A stretch of DNA of 64,000 bases from JAEXOD01 sp937930275 (GCA_036733965.1 DAIMZL010000005.1:8178-72177), one strand, 5' to 3'. Shown: positions 18,429 through 28,027, counted from the first letter of the stretch. The notes: generated by a model from the sequence alone, not told the origin. Translations and numbers: made by a program.

Positions 18429-20432
18429 TTGGGTGTTGCATTGAGGAAATATAGTTTTTATTACGCATTCAATAAATTAAACAAATATGTTTACTTATTG
18501 TTTTTTATTTTATTCCCCACTCTAAATATATTAGCACAGCCCGATAGTGTTGATATATACGATCTCGACTTATATCAATTAACTAAAATAAAAATTACTT
18601 CTGCATCAAAAGTTACTGAAAATAAAAACGAAGTACCTTCAACAGTTCATATAATAACGGCAGAAGAAATAAAGGAAAACGGTTTTTTAACTTTAGAAGA
18701 AGCACTTTCAACTCTCCCCGGTTTTCAATTTCGCAACATACAAGGTATAAACAGTTATATTTTTCAAAGGGGAATTCCTAATCAAAATAATTTAACTTTG
18801 GTATTAATTGACGGAATTCAAATTAACGAACTTAACTCAGGCGGGTTTTACGGAGGGGGTCAATATAATTTAACTAATGTTGATAGAATTGAAGTAATGT
18901 ACGGTCCGTCTTCGGTTGCATACGGTACTAATGCAGTATCGGGCATAATCAATATAATAACTAAAACCGCTTTAAAAAACAGAAGTAGAGCAAATTTGCT
19001 TTTGGGCACGCATAACACTGCAAAAGCAGAACTAAATTATTCATACACCAACGAATCTAAAAATTTTGGCATTTTATTTTCGGGGATGCTAAAAAAATCG
19101 GACAAGGCAGATTTAAAAAGTGCCGAAGGAGATTATAATTGGTCTGATAAAATTGATAATTTCGAAAAAGATTATACGTTTGATTTCAAAATTCAATACA
19201 ACTCTCTTACTTTCGGTACTAATTTTTTACAAAAAGAAACATCTACCGCCACATTAAACAAAACCGTAGGAACAATTTTTAAAGATTACGGAACATCGTG
19301 GAATATTAGGTTTGTGAACAACTACTTAAAATACCAACACGAGTTTTCAAAAGAAATTAATATCTCTTCGGTTATTTATAATCGAAATACCACTGTATTA
19401 GATAACACTATTTATTTTGTTACAGATACTGCTCAGATTGGTTACTATAGACCAAATAATTTAACCGGTTTTGAAACTATAATTAACTATAAACCATACA
19501 AAATATTTTCGATATCGGGCGGTTTAACATACGAGTACGAAAAGTTATCAAAATATGCATCTTTATCTTATAGTAATTCTCAATTTACGGAGCCCCCTAC
19601 TCCAAAAACGCCGCCTAAAGCAAATAACACTTTGGTAAGTATGTTTTTGGAACCACGTTTTGTGCTTATAGATAGCTTGTTTATATCGGGAGGTTTTCGA
19701 TATGATAACAGTACCATTTACAACCAAGTTTTTACACCGAGGGTTGGTTTAAGTTATAATTTCAACAAAAATATAGCACGTATAACATACGGCGAGGCAT
19801 TTAGAGCCCCAAAGCCGTGGGATTATTCTGACGGACTCGGTAACTCTTATTTAGTCCCAGAAAAAATGAAATCGCTTGAAGCAGGCATATCTCTATATTT
19901 ATCGCCAAATTATAAAATTGATATTACAGGATATATAAACAAGCTTGAAAAAGCAATAACTAAAGAAATTTACACTAATGGTTATAGGTGGGTTAACAGC
20001 GGAGAAGTAAATACAAAAGGGGCAGAAATAATAATTAACTATGTCTCAAAATATTTTAAATCGGAAATTAATTATACTTACACAAAAAGTGATTTTGCAA
20101 ACAATATTATTGTTCCGGAAATAAGTGAACATACCGCTAATTTTAACATCACTTATTTAATTAATAATTACTTCAAATTAAATTTAAGAGCAGATTTTGC
20201 AGGTGAAAGAAATAGCCCAAATTTAATTGCAACAACAAACAGTTACAAAATTTCCCCATATTTAATATTTCACGGAACGGTATCTGTTATAAACTATAAC
20301 GGTTTTGATATTCAGTTAATTGTTAAAAATATATTTAATACCGAGTATTACCATACATCTAACCGAGATGTTAGCAGATATCGTCAATCCCAAAGAACAA
20401 TTATGCTTTCTATAGGATATGCATATAATTAG
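18429..20432 (+). CDS. TonB-dependent outer-membrane receptor
   Basis: The protein of up to 667 residues has a signal-like segment (about 20-37, ending ILAQ) and a plug domain (about 55-165). Plug motifs include VPSTVHIITAEEIKENGF, LTLEEALSTLPGFQF, LVLIDGIQINEL and IEVMYGPSSVAYGTNAVSGIINIIT. A 22-strand-type barrel ends in a terminal aromatic strand (IMLSIGYAYN). No carboxypeptidase-like N-terminal domain is present, so it is the classical iron/cobalamin-type receptor rather than a SusC protein. The ligand is not known. The start is uncertain: no ATG fits, and TTG at 18429 or TTG at 18441 are the candidates; neither has a clear ribosome site. Confidence 0.92.
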   Translation: MGVALRKYSFYYAFNKLNKYVYLLFFILFPTLNILAQPDSVDIYDLDLYQLTKIKITSASKVTENKNEVPSTVHIITAEEIKENGFLTLEEALSTLPGFQFRNIQGINSYIFQRGIPNQNNLTLVLIDGIQINELNSGGFYGGGQYNLTNVDRIEVMYGPSSVAYGTNAVSGIINIITKTALKNRSRANLLLGTHNTAKAELNYSYTNESKNFGILFSGMLKKSDKADLKSAEGDYNWSDKIDNFEKDYTFDFKIQYNSLTFGTNFLQKETSTATLNKTVGTIFKDYGTSWNIRFVNNYLKYQHEFSKEINISSVIYNRNTTVLDNTIYFVTDTAQIGYYRPNNLTGFETIINYKPYKIFSISGGLTYEYEKLSKYASLSYSNSQFTEPPTPKTPPKANNTLVSMFLEPRFVLIDSLFISGGFRYDNSTIYNQVFTPRVGLSYNFNKNIARITYGEAFRAPKPWDYSDGLGNSYLVPEKMKSLEAGISLYLSPNYKIDITGYINKLEKAITKEIYTNGYRWVNSGEVNTKGAEIIINYVSKYFKSEINYTYTKSDFANNIIVPEISEHTANFNITYLINNYFKLNLRADFAGERNSPNLIATTNSYKISPYLIFHGTVSVINYNGFDIQLIVKNIFNTEYYHTSNRDVSRYRQSQRTIMLSIGYAYN

Positions 20433-20437
20433 ATTAT

Positions 20438-20864
20438 GGGGCTGTATTAAAATAGTCTTATTTTGAATTTTGTTAAAAAATTCCTGCTTTACACGTATAT
20501 TATCATTCCCCAAACTATTCTCAATAGAAGAGGTTACAGCACTTGCAATCCGTTGTANNNNNNNNNNNNNNNNNNNNNNNNNNNNNNNNNNNNNNNNNNN
20601 NNNNNNNNNNNNNNNNNNNNNNNNNNNNNNNNNNNNNNNNNNNNNNNNNNNNNNNNNTCATTCCCCAAACTATTCTCAATAGAAGAGGTTACAGCACTTG
20701 CAATCCGTTGTATTACAATAAGTTTCGGATATTTATTGGCGTTAGGTAATTTACCCTAAGTTGAATGTTTAAATGTATTATTCCCCCTCTATGAATTATG
20801 GTGGGGCTTACGGGGTTAGTTTTAGCAACTTTTTTATTAAATTTGACCCCCTTGATACAGCCCC
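20438..20864. mobile_element. Candidate non-coding element (MITE-like or IS remnant) with GGGGCTGTAT ends
   Basis: The segment begins GGGGCTGTATTAA and ends with the inverse of GGGGCTGTATCAA, placed just after the receptor gene. Removing the assembly artefact (one 55-bp copy plus 100 N) leaves about 272 bp. No transposase reading frame survives in it, and no target-site duplication could be made out. A matching hairpin with the same core sits at 54163-54218. The ends resemble those of IS elements of the IS1182/IS5 kind, but that assignment is a guess from the terminal bases. Confidence 0.4.
20558..20657. other. 100-N scaffold gap flanked by identical 55-bp contig overlaps
   Basis: The 55 bases at 20503-20557 are repeated exactly at 20658-20712 on the other side of the N run. 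This is best read as two contigs that overlap by 55 bases but were scaffolded with a default gap. The true sequence is then 155 bases shorter. No gene is affected. Confidence 0.9.
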
Positions 20865-21001
20865 CAAAAAGAATTTAGTTAAAGTTTTTAAAAAACAAAT
20901 GTCTTAATTGTTTAACTCCTTGCAAATAAATTAATATTAAATTTAATTTTAGCGTTTAAAAAAATTGAAAAAAAGCAATAAATTGTTTAAATTTACAGGC
21001 T

Positions 21002-21682
21002 ATGAAAAAAATAATTATTGCAATAGACGGACCGGCATCATCCGGCAAAAGTACATTGGCAAAAAAGCTTGCCGATTACCTTAACTTTCTCTATCTCGAT
21101 ACCGGTGCGATGTATAGAGCTATTACATACCTTGTACTTAAAAACAATATTGAATCCGATATAGCAAAAATAATTGAACTGACCAAACAAATTAAATTAG
21201 ATTTAAAATTTGAAAACGGCGTTACACGTGTTTGGGTTGATAACGAAGAAGTTACCGATGAAATTAGAAAGCCATTCGTTAGTTCAAAAGTAAGCGAAGT
21301 AAGTACAATACCTCAGGTACGTGAAGAAATGGTAAGTTTACAAAGACGTATTGCAAACCAGCATAGCATAATTACGGAAGGGAGGGATACAACAACCGTT
21401 GTTTTTCCCGAAGCTGATATAAAAATATACTTAACCGCTTCTGTAGAAGCTCGTGCAAAACGAAGGTATAAAGAGTATTGCGAAACCGACCAAAATGTTA
21501 GCTTTGAAGAAGTTTTTGAGAATATAAAAAAAAGAGATTTAATAGATAGCAGCAGAAACGTAAGCCCGTTAAAAAAAGCAGATGATGCTATTGAAATAGA
21601 CACAACGGAAATTACCGTAGAACAAGAAAAAACTGAAGTTTTGGCTTTAGTAGCCAATTTAGTTGAAAAATTAAGAAATTAA
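21002..21682 (+). CDS. cmk: Cytidylate kinase
   Basis: The 226-residue kinase phosphorylates CMP and dCMP. It has the P-loop DGPASSGKSTLAKKLA, the LDTGAMYRAITY nucleotide-binding segment, and the ITEGRDTTTVVFPEADIKIYLTA region. The ARAKRRYKE lid and the KRDLIDSSRNVSPLKKADDAIEIDTT end are also present. The usual GRDIGT motif reads GRDTTT here, a mild substitution. It is followed 100 bp later by rpsA, the classical cmk-rpsA order. Confidence 0.95.
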   Translation: MKKIIIAIDGPASSGKSTLAKKLADYLNFLYLDTGAMYRAITYLVLKNNIESDIAKIIELTKQIKLDLKFENGVTRVWVDNEEVTDEIRKPFVSSKVSEVSTIPQVREEMVSLQRRIANQHSIITEGRDTTTVVFPEADIKIYLTASVEARAKRRYKEYCETDQNVSFEEVFENIKKRDLIDSSRNVSPLKKADDAIEIDTTEITVEQEKTEVLALVANLVEKLRN

Positions 21683-21684
21683 CA

Positions 21685-21782
21685 GGTCACCTAAATTAAT
21701 TAATGTTAAACTAATTTATTGCCGCATTTTATATGTTTGTGACCGAGATATAAAAAGTGGTGTTGTATTTTTTGGAGGATAA
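21685..21782 (+). promoter_or_regulatory. rpsA leader with long-range inverted repeat and strong ribosome site
   Basis: The leader contains GGTCAC at 21685-21690 and its complement GTGACC at 21739-21744, enclosing an AT-rich loop. TATGTTTG (21732-21739) fits the Bacteroidota -7 pattern TAnnTTTG but lacks a clear upstream box. The start codon is preceded by TTGGAGGATAA, one of the strongest Shine-Dalgarno sequences in the window, which is unusual in this group. Autoregulation by S1 is known in other bacteria; here it is only a possibility. Confidence 0.35.
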
Positions 21783-23639
21783 ATGTCCGAATTACAAGAC
21801 GGCACTCAAGAAGCCGTAAAAGAAACAAAAGTTAAATCGGTAGGAAAAACCCGATACTTTAACGAAGAAGATTATTCAGCTACCGAACAAATGGAATTTG
21901 AAGAGTTAATCTCTAAATCATTCCGTAACATTCGTGAAGGCGAAATAATTAAAGGCAAAATTGTAGCCATTGACGGAGATAACGTTGTATTAGAAGTCGG
22001 ATTTAAATCTGACGGTTTAATTCCCAAATCAGAATTTACTGCTACAGAAGAACTCAAAATTGGTAATTCCGTTGAGATAGTTATAGAAAGTAAAGAAGAC
22101 GAAGAAGGAAACTTGGTATTAAGCAAAAAGAGAGCTGACTTCCTTAAAATGTGGGAAAAAGTTAAAGATGCTTTCACCAACGAAACAGTTATCCAAGGCA
22201 AAATTCTTAAACGCATTAAAGGCGGTATGGTTGTTGATATTATGGGCGGAATCGAAGCTTTCTTACCCGGTTCACAAATTGATATTAGACCTGTTCGCGA
22301 TTTCGATGCTTTTGTCGGTCAAACAATGGACTTTAGAATTGTTAAAATTAATGAACCTACGGAAAACGTTGTTGTTTCGCACAAGGTATTAATTGAAGAA
22401 ACCATTGCAGATCAAAGACAAGAAATTCTTGACAAATTAGAAAAAGGTCAAATTCTTGAAGGTATTGTTAAAGCTATTACCGATTTCGGTGTGTTCATCG
22501 ATTTAGGCGGCGTTGACGGTTTAATTCATATTACAGACTTAAGCTGGGGCAGAATAAATCATCCGAGCGAAGTTGTTAAATTAGACGACAAAATTAAAGT
22601 TGTTGTTACCGATTTTGACAAAATGAAAAAGCGTATTTCATTAAGCTTAAAACAATTGTTACCGCATCCTTGGGAACAAATTGAAGAAAAATATAAAATT
22701 GGTGACAAAGTATCGGGCCGCGTAGTTTCATTAACTGAGTATGGTGCATTTATTGAAATAGAAAAAGGTATTGAAGGATTAATTCACATTAGCGAAATGA
22801 GCTGGACACAACATATAAGCCATCCTTCTCAATTCGTTTCGATGGGACAAATTGTTGAAGCCGTTATTTTATCATTAGATAAAAACGAAAAGAAAATTTC
22901 TTTGGGTATGAAACAATTAACTCCGGACCCATGGCAAGAATTAATGAAAAAATATCCTGTAGGAAGTAAACACTTAGGAACTGCACGTAACTTAACTAAC
23001 TTTGGTGTATTTGTTGAATTAGAACCCGGTATTGACGGCTTAGTTCACATTAGTGACTTATCATGGACAAAGAAAATTCGTCACCCCGGTGAAGTTGTTA
23101 AGAAAAACGAAAAAATTGAAGTTGTTGTACTTGGTGTAGATACCGACCAAAGAAAAATTTCTTTGGGTCACAAACAAGTTAACGATAACCCATGGGATGA
23201 TTTTGAAAAATTATATTCTGTTGGTAGCGATGTAGCAGGTAAAGTTGTTAGATTAATCGAAAAAGGATTAATTGCAGAACTACCTAAAGGCGTTGACGGT
23301 TTTGTACCGGCTACTCAATTATCACCTTCAAAAATTAAAAACTTATCGATCGGTTTTGCTGTTGATACAGAACTTGAATTGAGAGTTGTTGAATTTGATA
23401 AAGAAAACAAAAAAATCGTTTTAAGTGCTTTAGCTCCGTTAAAAGAAAAATCTGACGAAGAAATTGTTAACTATATTACTACACATAAATTAGAAAAAGT
23501 TAACATAGACGCAATTAAAACTGCTGACGCAGGTAAATTTGATAGTAGCGATTTTAATTTATACGAAGATCCTACATCTGATGCAAAAAAAGACAATAAA
23601 CCGGCAGAAGAAGAAACAAACACCGAATCTGCAGAATAA
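21783..23639 (+). CDS. rpsA: 30S ribosomal protein S1
   Basis: The 618-residue protein holds six S1 RNA-binding repeats starting at about residues 52, 137, 222, 307, 394 and 481. Examples are GQILEGIVKAITDFGVFIDL, KVSGRVVSLTEYGAFIEI and KHLGTARNLTNFGVFVEL. An acidic, low-complexity tail (NTESAE) ends it. Repeats 3-5 are closest to the consensus; repeat 6 is more divergent. S1 recruits mRNA to the 30S subunit. It follows cmk and ends at the terminator at 23665. Confidence 0.97.
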   Translation: MSELQDGTQEAVKETKVKSVGKTRYFNEEDYSATEQMEFEELISKSFRNIREGEIIKGKIVAIDGDNVVLEVGFKSDGLIPKSEFTATEELKIGNSVEIVIESKEDEEGNLVLSKKRADFLKMWEKVKDAFTNETVIQGKILKRIKGGMVVDIMGGIEAFLPGSQIDIRPVRDFDAFVGQTMDFRIVKINEPTENVVVSHKVLIEETIADQRQEILDKLEKGQILEGIVKAITDFGVFIDLGGVDGLIHITDLSWGRINHPSEVVKLDDKIKVVVTDFDKMKKRISLSLKQLLPHPWEQIEEKYKIGDKVSGRVVSLTEYGAFIEIEKGIEGLIHISEMSWTQHISHPSQFVSMGQIVEAVILSLDKNEKKISLGMKQLTPDPWQELMKKYPVGSKHLGTARNLTNFGVFVELEPGIDGLVHISDLSWTKKIRHPGEVVKKNEKIEVVVLGVDTDQRKISLGHKQVNDNPWDDFEKLYSVGSDVAGKVVRLIEKGLIAELPKGVDGFVPATQLSPSKIKNLSIGFAVDTELELRVVEFDKENKKIVLSALAPLKEKSDEEIVNYITTHKLEKVNIDAIKTADAGKFDSSDFNLYEDPTSDAKKDNKPAEEETNTESAE

Positions 23640-23664
23640 TTTAGAGTCTTAAATTATAAAATTG

Positions 23665-23706
23665 GGGCTGTATTTTATGGTTGTTCACCTAAAATATAGC
23701 CCTTTT
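23665..23706 (+). terminator. Rho-independent terminator after rpsA
   Basis: The arms GGGCTGTATTTTA and TAAAATATAGCCC pair over 13 bp with one G-U pair around a 12-base loop, followed by TTTTATTTT. The left arm shares the GGGGCTGTAT core with the element ends at 20438 and 54168. Confidence 0.9.
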
Positions 23707-23792
23707 ATTTTATTGGTAAAAATCATAAATTATTGAACGAACTTTTAATTTTTTGTATTTTTTAAGTATATATTTTTTTTGAAAGGAATTAA

Positions 23793-25094
23793 TTGAGTAA
23801 CACCGTAGCTTTTTATACACTTGGATGCAAGTTAAATTTTGCGGAAACAAGCACAATCGGAAAACAGTTTTTAGATAAAGGATATAAGATTGTTGAATTT
23901 AACGAGCATGCAGATGTTTATGTTATAAATACTTGTACCGTTACAGAAGGGGCGGATAAAGAATGCAGGCAAATTGTTAGACGTGCTTTACGAAATAACC
24001 CGGAAGGTTTTGTTGCCGTAACCGGCTGTTATGCACAGTTACGCCCCGATCAAATTTCATCTATTAAAGGGGTTGATGCCGTTTTAGGCAGCAACGAAAA
24101 ATTTAAGCTATTTTCTTTAATAGATAATTTTAATAAAAAAGAACTTTCTTGTATCCACATTACTCCGACAGATAAACTTGATGATTTTATTACGGCTTTT
24201 TCATCCGATGCCGATAGCCGCACTCGTGCATTCTTTAAAATACAAGACGGCTGCGATTATAAGTGCAGCTACTGCACAATTCCCCTTGCACGAGGGAAAA
24301 GCAGAAGCATGCAACCGGATACTATGACGGATAAATTTATTGAACTGTTAAAAAATGACTATAAAGAAATAGTTCTTACAGGAGTTAATGTTGGCGATTA
24401 CGGAAAATTAATAAATACTAATTTTTATACCGCTTTAACAAAATTAGTTGAAGTTGAAGGAAATTTTAGATTACGAATTAGTAGTATTGAACCAAATTTA
24501 CTAACAGATGAAGTTTTGCAGTTGGTAAAAACCAACGATAAGATGTGCAAACATTTTCATATTCCTTTGCAAAACGGAAGTCCTAAAATATTAAAATTAA
24601 TGAAACGCCGATATACGGCTTCTTTTTATAAAAAACTGGTAAATAAAGTTGCTTCGGAAATTTCTGATGTCGGAATAGGCGTGGATGTAATTGTAGGTTT
24701 TCCCGGAGAAACCGAAGAGGATTTTTTATTGACTTTTAATTTGCTAAAAGATTTGCCAATTTCGTACTTACATGTTTTCACTTATTCCGATAGACCTAAT
24801 ACAAAGTCAATCGAAATGGAAAACAAAGTACCGATTGAAATAAAAAAAGAAAGGAATAATAGACTTAGGATTTTAAGCCAAAAGAAACATCACGAATTTT
24901 TGGAAAAAATGATCGGTAAAAATCTCGAAGTACTATTTGAAGCCGAAGAACACAACGGTTTTATTCAAGGTTTTGCTTCTAATTATGTTAGAGTAGCATT
25001 GCCTTACGATAGTAAGCTTATAAATAAATTAGCTAACGTAAAAATTATTAGGGTTGAGGATAATATATGTTATGCAGAATTAATAAACAATTAA
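23793..25094 (+). CDS. mtaB: tRNA t6A37 methylthiotransferase
   Basis: The 433-residue radical-SAM methylthiotransferase converts t6A to ms2t6A at tRNA position 37. The auxiliary cysteines are in TLGCKLNFAETS, VINTCTVTEGADKECRQ and AVTGCYAQLRP; the radical-SAM triad is DGCDYKCSYCTIPLARGKSRS. The GCKLN and NTCTVT forms distinguish MtaB from MiaB. The start is TTG at 23793, supported by GAAAGGAATTAA just upstream and the conserved first strand (VAFYTLGCK). It is followed 12 bp later by a membrane-protein gene. Confidence 0.95.
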   Translation: MSNTVAFYTLGCKLNFAETSTIGKQFLDKGYKIVEFNEHADVYVINTCTVTEGADKECRQIVRRALRNNPEGFVAVTGCYAQLRPDQISSIKGVDAVLGSNEKFKLFSLIDNFNKKELSCIHITPTDKLDDFITAFSSDADSRTRAFFKIQDGCDYKCSYCTIPLARGKSRSMQPDTMTDKFIELLKNDYKEIVLTGVNVGDYGKLINTNFYTALTKLVEVEGNFRLRISSIEPNLLTDEVLQLVKTNDKMCKHFHIPLQNGSPKILKLMKRRYTASFYKKLVNKVASEISDVGIGVDVIVGFPGETEEDFLLTFNLLKDLPISYLHVFTYSDRPNTKSIEMENKVPIEIKKERNNRLRILSQKKHHEFLEKMIGKNLEVLFEAEEHNGFIQGFASNYVRVALPYDSKLINKLANVKIIRVEDNICYAELINN

Positions 25095-25106
25095 TATAGG
25101 TTAAAA

Positions 25107-25853
25107 ATGAAGATATCACCGGTAATAATTGCAGTTTTATTTTTAATGTTTTCAGTTTCTTTGTTTGCACAAAACAATAACAGCTTATATGAACTTAAAA
25201 ACAATATCACTATTACTGAAAGCAATAACTTAATAACGCCTCCTTTACTTACCGAAAACTCGGGTAAAAAAAGCACCGGTTTGGCAATTTTATATTCCCT
25301 TGTTTTGCCCGGAATGGGAGAACTATATGCGGGTGATTACTCATTGGGGAAATATTTAACTGCTGCCGATGTTGTTTTTTGGGGGGCAGCAATTGGTTTT
25401 GATACTTACGGAAAATGGGAGGAAGATAATTACAAAGCTTTTGCAAAATCCAAAGGAGGCGTAACTTACACCGGCTCGGACGAAGACTTTTATGCAAGAG
25501 TAGGAAGTTACATGAGCGTTAATACTTTTAACCGCGAACAGGAATTAAATCGTAATTTCGGCGATGTTTATAATACGGATGTGTATTATTGGAATTGGAA
25601 CGATAACGATACTCGTAAAGAATACAGAAATATGTGGACAAGCAGCGAACAAGCGTATAATAACGTTCGTTTTGCGGTAGGGGCATTAATATTAAATCGT
25701 ATTGTTAGTATTATAAATGCCGTTAGACTTGTAAACAGGCACAATAAAAGTATTAACACTCAACAATCTTGGAATGTTAATTTCGGAATTGAGAACTCAT
25801 TTACGCAAAACAGCGGTATTAAAGTTAATTTTATTAAAGCCCTTTCATTTTAA
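25107..25853 (+). CDS. Hypothetical membrane protein, DUF5683-like
   Basis: The 248-residue protein has a signal peptide (ending SLFAQ, about 20). A hydrophobic unit follows, GLAILYSLVLPGMGELYAGDYSLGKYLTAADVVFWGAAIG (about 54-95), which resembles the LPG-G-x-Y-x-G-x-x-x-x-G core of DUF5683 and TM2-like families. A second hydrophobic segment is near 190-210. The remaining sequence is rich in aromatic and Asn/Asp residues. Function unknown. The 12-bp spacing suggests expression with mtaB. Confidence 0.6.
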   Translation: MKISPVIIAVLFLMFSVSLFAQNNNSLYELKNNITITESNNLITPPLLTENSGKKSTGLAILYSLVLPGMGELYAGDYSLGKYLTAADVVFWGAAIGFDTYGKWEEDNYKAFAKSKGGVTYTGSDEDFYARVGSYMSVNTFNREQELNRNFGDVYNTDVYYWNWNDNDTRKEYRNMWTSSEQAYNNVRFAVGALILNRIVSIINAVRLVNRHNKSINTQQSWNVNFGIENSFTQNSGIKVNFIKALSF

Positions 25854-25932
25854 TAAGAGATTATTACATAAATTTAAGTTATACTTAGCCAAGTAAAATA
25901 TTCTTGAATATATATAAATTATATTTTATACA

Positions 25933-25967
25933 AAAAAAAAGACACCTAAACACGGTGTCTTTTTTTG
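25933..25967. terminator. Bidirectional terminator between convergent genes
   Basis: GACACC and GGTGTC form the stem, extended by a run of A on the left and T on the right, giving a T tract on both strands. It closes the mtaB operon and can also serve typA. Confidence 0.9.
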
Positions 25968-25970
25968 TTT

Positions 25971-26004
25971 TAAAATAAAACGAGACGCACATATATACGT
26001 CTCG
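25971..26004 (-). terminator. Terminator after typA
   Basis: CGAGACG (25981-25987) pairs with CGTCTCG (25998-26004). On the minus strand the stem is followed by TTTTATTTT. It lies 50 bp past the typA stop. Confidence 0.85.
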
Positions 26005-26053
26005 ATAAAATATCTTCACAAATATTTCAAAATCGGAAATTTAATATTCCTCG

Positions 26054-27862
26054 TTATTCTACTTCTTTTCCTAAATTATATTTACGTCTTTGGTGTGGAT
26101 CTAAGTATAATTTACGTAATCTGTATGATTTAGGAGTAATTTCTACTAATTCATCATCTTTAATATATTCAAGTGCCTCTTCAAGCGAAAATTTAATAGC
26201 AGGTGTAATTTTAATAGCTTTATCACTACCGCTTGCACGCATATTTGTTAATTTTTTACCGCGTTGAACGTTTACTTCAATATCCATATCTTTATTGTTT
26301 TCGCCGACTATTTGACCGGTATAAACATATTCGCCCGGGTCAACAAAAAACTTGCCTCTATCTTGCAAACTATCAATAGCATATCCGGTAGATTCACCGT
26401 CACCCATAGAAATTAACACACCGTTTTGCCTAAAAGTAATATTACCTTTAAAAGGTTCATATTGGTAAAATCTGTGGTGCATAACTGCTTCACCGGATGT
26501 TATTGTCAATATTCTGTTTCTTAACCCTATTAAACCGCGTGAAGGAATTTTAAATTCTAAACGAGTCATTGACCCTTTGGCTTCCATCTTAAACATTTCA
26601 CCCTTTTTAGAACTTACAAGTTCAATCACTTTTCCGGCAAATTCTTCCAAAACGTCAATTGTTAAAAATTCTATCGGTTCTGTCTTTTTTCCGTCAATTT
26701 CTTTAAATATAACTTTTGGCGGACCTACTGCAAGTTCATAACCCTCTCTTCTCATGTTTTCAATTAAAATTGATAAGTGCAAAATACCACGTCCCGATAC
26801 TTTGAAAGTATCCGCGCTACCGGTTTCTTCTACTCTAAGGGCAACATTCTGTTCAAGTTCTTTATATAATCTGTCTCTTAAATGGCGGGATGTAACATAC
26901 TTTCCCTCTTTGCCGAATAACGGGGAATTGTTTACCATAAACATCATGCTCATAGTAGGTTCGTCAATATTAACAATAGGCAACGGCTCGGGGTTTTCGG
27001 CATCCGTAACAGTATCGCCTATATCAATTTTTTCTATACCTACAATTGCACAAATATCGCCGCACTCTACTTCCGTAACTTCACTTTTACCTATTCCTTC
27101 AAAAGTATATAGCTTTTTAATTTGTGCTTTACTAACCGTACCGTCTCTTTTAATAATTGCCGCCGGTACCCCTGTTGTAAGTTTACCGCGATAAACACGA
27201 CCTATACCTATTCTACCTACATAATCACTATAATCTAAAGATGTAATTTGTATTTGATAATGCCCTTCCAAATGCCTTGGAGCAGGTATTTTTTCAATAA
27301 TCGTATCTAATAAAGGAGATAAATTTAGTACGGGATCTTCTAAATTTTTTACTGCCCAGCCGTTACGCCCGCTTGCATAAAGAATGGGAAAATCTAACTG
27401 ATGATCTGCGGCATCAAGTTCAAAAAACAAATCATAAACTTCGTTAATTACATCTTTTGGTCGGGCATCCAGTTTATCTATTTTGTTAATTACAACAACG
27501 GGATATAAATCTAACTCTAATGCTTTTTGCAACACAAAACGTGTTTGCGGCATTGGACCTTCAAATGCGTCAACTAATAAAATTACTCCGTCAGCTAATT
27601 TTAATACTCGTTCTACCTCACCTCCAAAATCGCTGTGCCCCGGTGTATCAATTATATTAATCTTAGTATTGTTGTATTCAACACTAATATTTTTGCTTAA
27701 AATTGTTATTCCGCGTTCTCTTTCTAAGTCGTTTGAATCTAAAAAACATTCTCTTACAACTTGATTTGAACGAAATACTTCGCACTGCTTTAATATATGA
27801 TCGACTAAGGTTGTTTTGCCGTGGTCAACATGGGCTATTATTGCAATATTTCTAATGTTCAT
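26054..27862 (-). CDS. typA: Ribosome-binding GTPase TypA/BipA
   Basis: The 602-residue translational GTPase has G1 AHVDHGKTTLVDHIL, a G2/switch I region with ERERGITILSKN, G3 DTPGHSDFGGEVER, G4 NKID and G5 YASGRNG. EF-G-like domains II, III and V follow, and the characteristic TypA C-terminal domain ends with SYRLRKLYLDPHQRRK. TypA acts in 50S assembly and stress or cold adaptation. It is a single transcription unit bounded by the terminator at 25971. Confidence 0.97.
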   Translation of the reverse strand: MNIRNIAIIAHVDHGKTTLVDHILKQCEVFRSNQVVRECFLDSNDLERERGITILSKNISVEYNNTKINIIDTPGHSDFGGEVERVLKLADGVILLVDAFEGPMPQTRFVLQKALELDLYPVVVINKIDKLDARPKDVINEVYDLFFELDAADHQLDFPILYASGRNGWAVKNLEDPVLNLSPLLDTIIEKIPAPRHLEGHYQIQITSLDYSDYVGRIGIGRVYRGKLTTGVPAAIIKRDGTVSKAQIKKLYTFEGIGKSEVTEVECGDICAIVGIEKIDIGDTVTDAENPEPLPIVNIDEPTMSMMFMVNNSPLFGKEGKYVTSRHLRDRLYKELEQNVALRVEETGSADTFKVSGRGILHLSILIENMRREGYELAVGPPKVIFKEIDGKKTEPIEFLTIDVLEEFAGKVIELVSSKKGEMFKMEAKGSMTRLEFKIPSRGLIGLRNRILTITSGEAVMHHRFYQYEPFKGNITFRQNGVLISMGDGESTGYAIDSLQDRGKFFVDPGEYVYTGQIVGENNKDMDIEVNVQRGKKLTNMRASGSDKAIKITPAIKFSLEEALEYIKDDELVEITPKSYRLRKLYLDPHQRRKYNLGKEVE

Positions 27863-28027
27863 TTGTACCTAATAATATAATAAATAAACTTTAAAAATAC
27901 GGAAAATTTTACTTAAAAAGAATTTTTGTAAAAATTTAACACATTAGTTTGCAATAATTTGCGATTTAAACAATTTATTGTTACTTTTATTTTTAACTTA
28001 GTTCTTTTAATTTTATTATAACAATCT

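Noticed and set aside
20463..20759. Open frame across the gap in the GGGGCTGTAT element
   Set aside because: Once the duplication is removed only about 43 codons remain, starting at a weak TTG, with no similarity to a transposase that I can see.
26754..27194. 146-codon open frame on the plus strand inside typA
   Set aside because: It runs antisense to a fully conserved GTPase, has no ribosome site, and its translation is low-complexity Ser/Pro/Leu-rich sequence typical of antisense frames.
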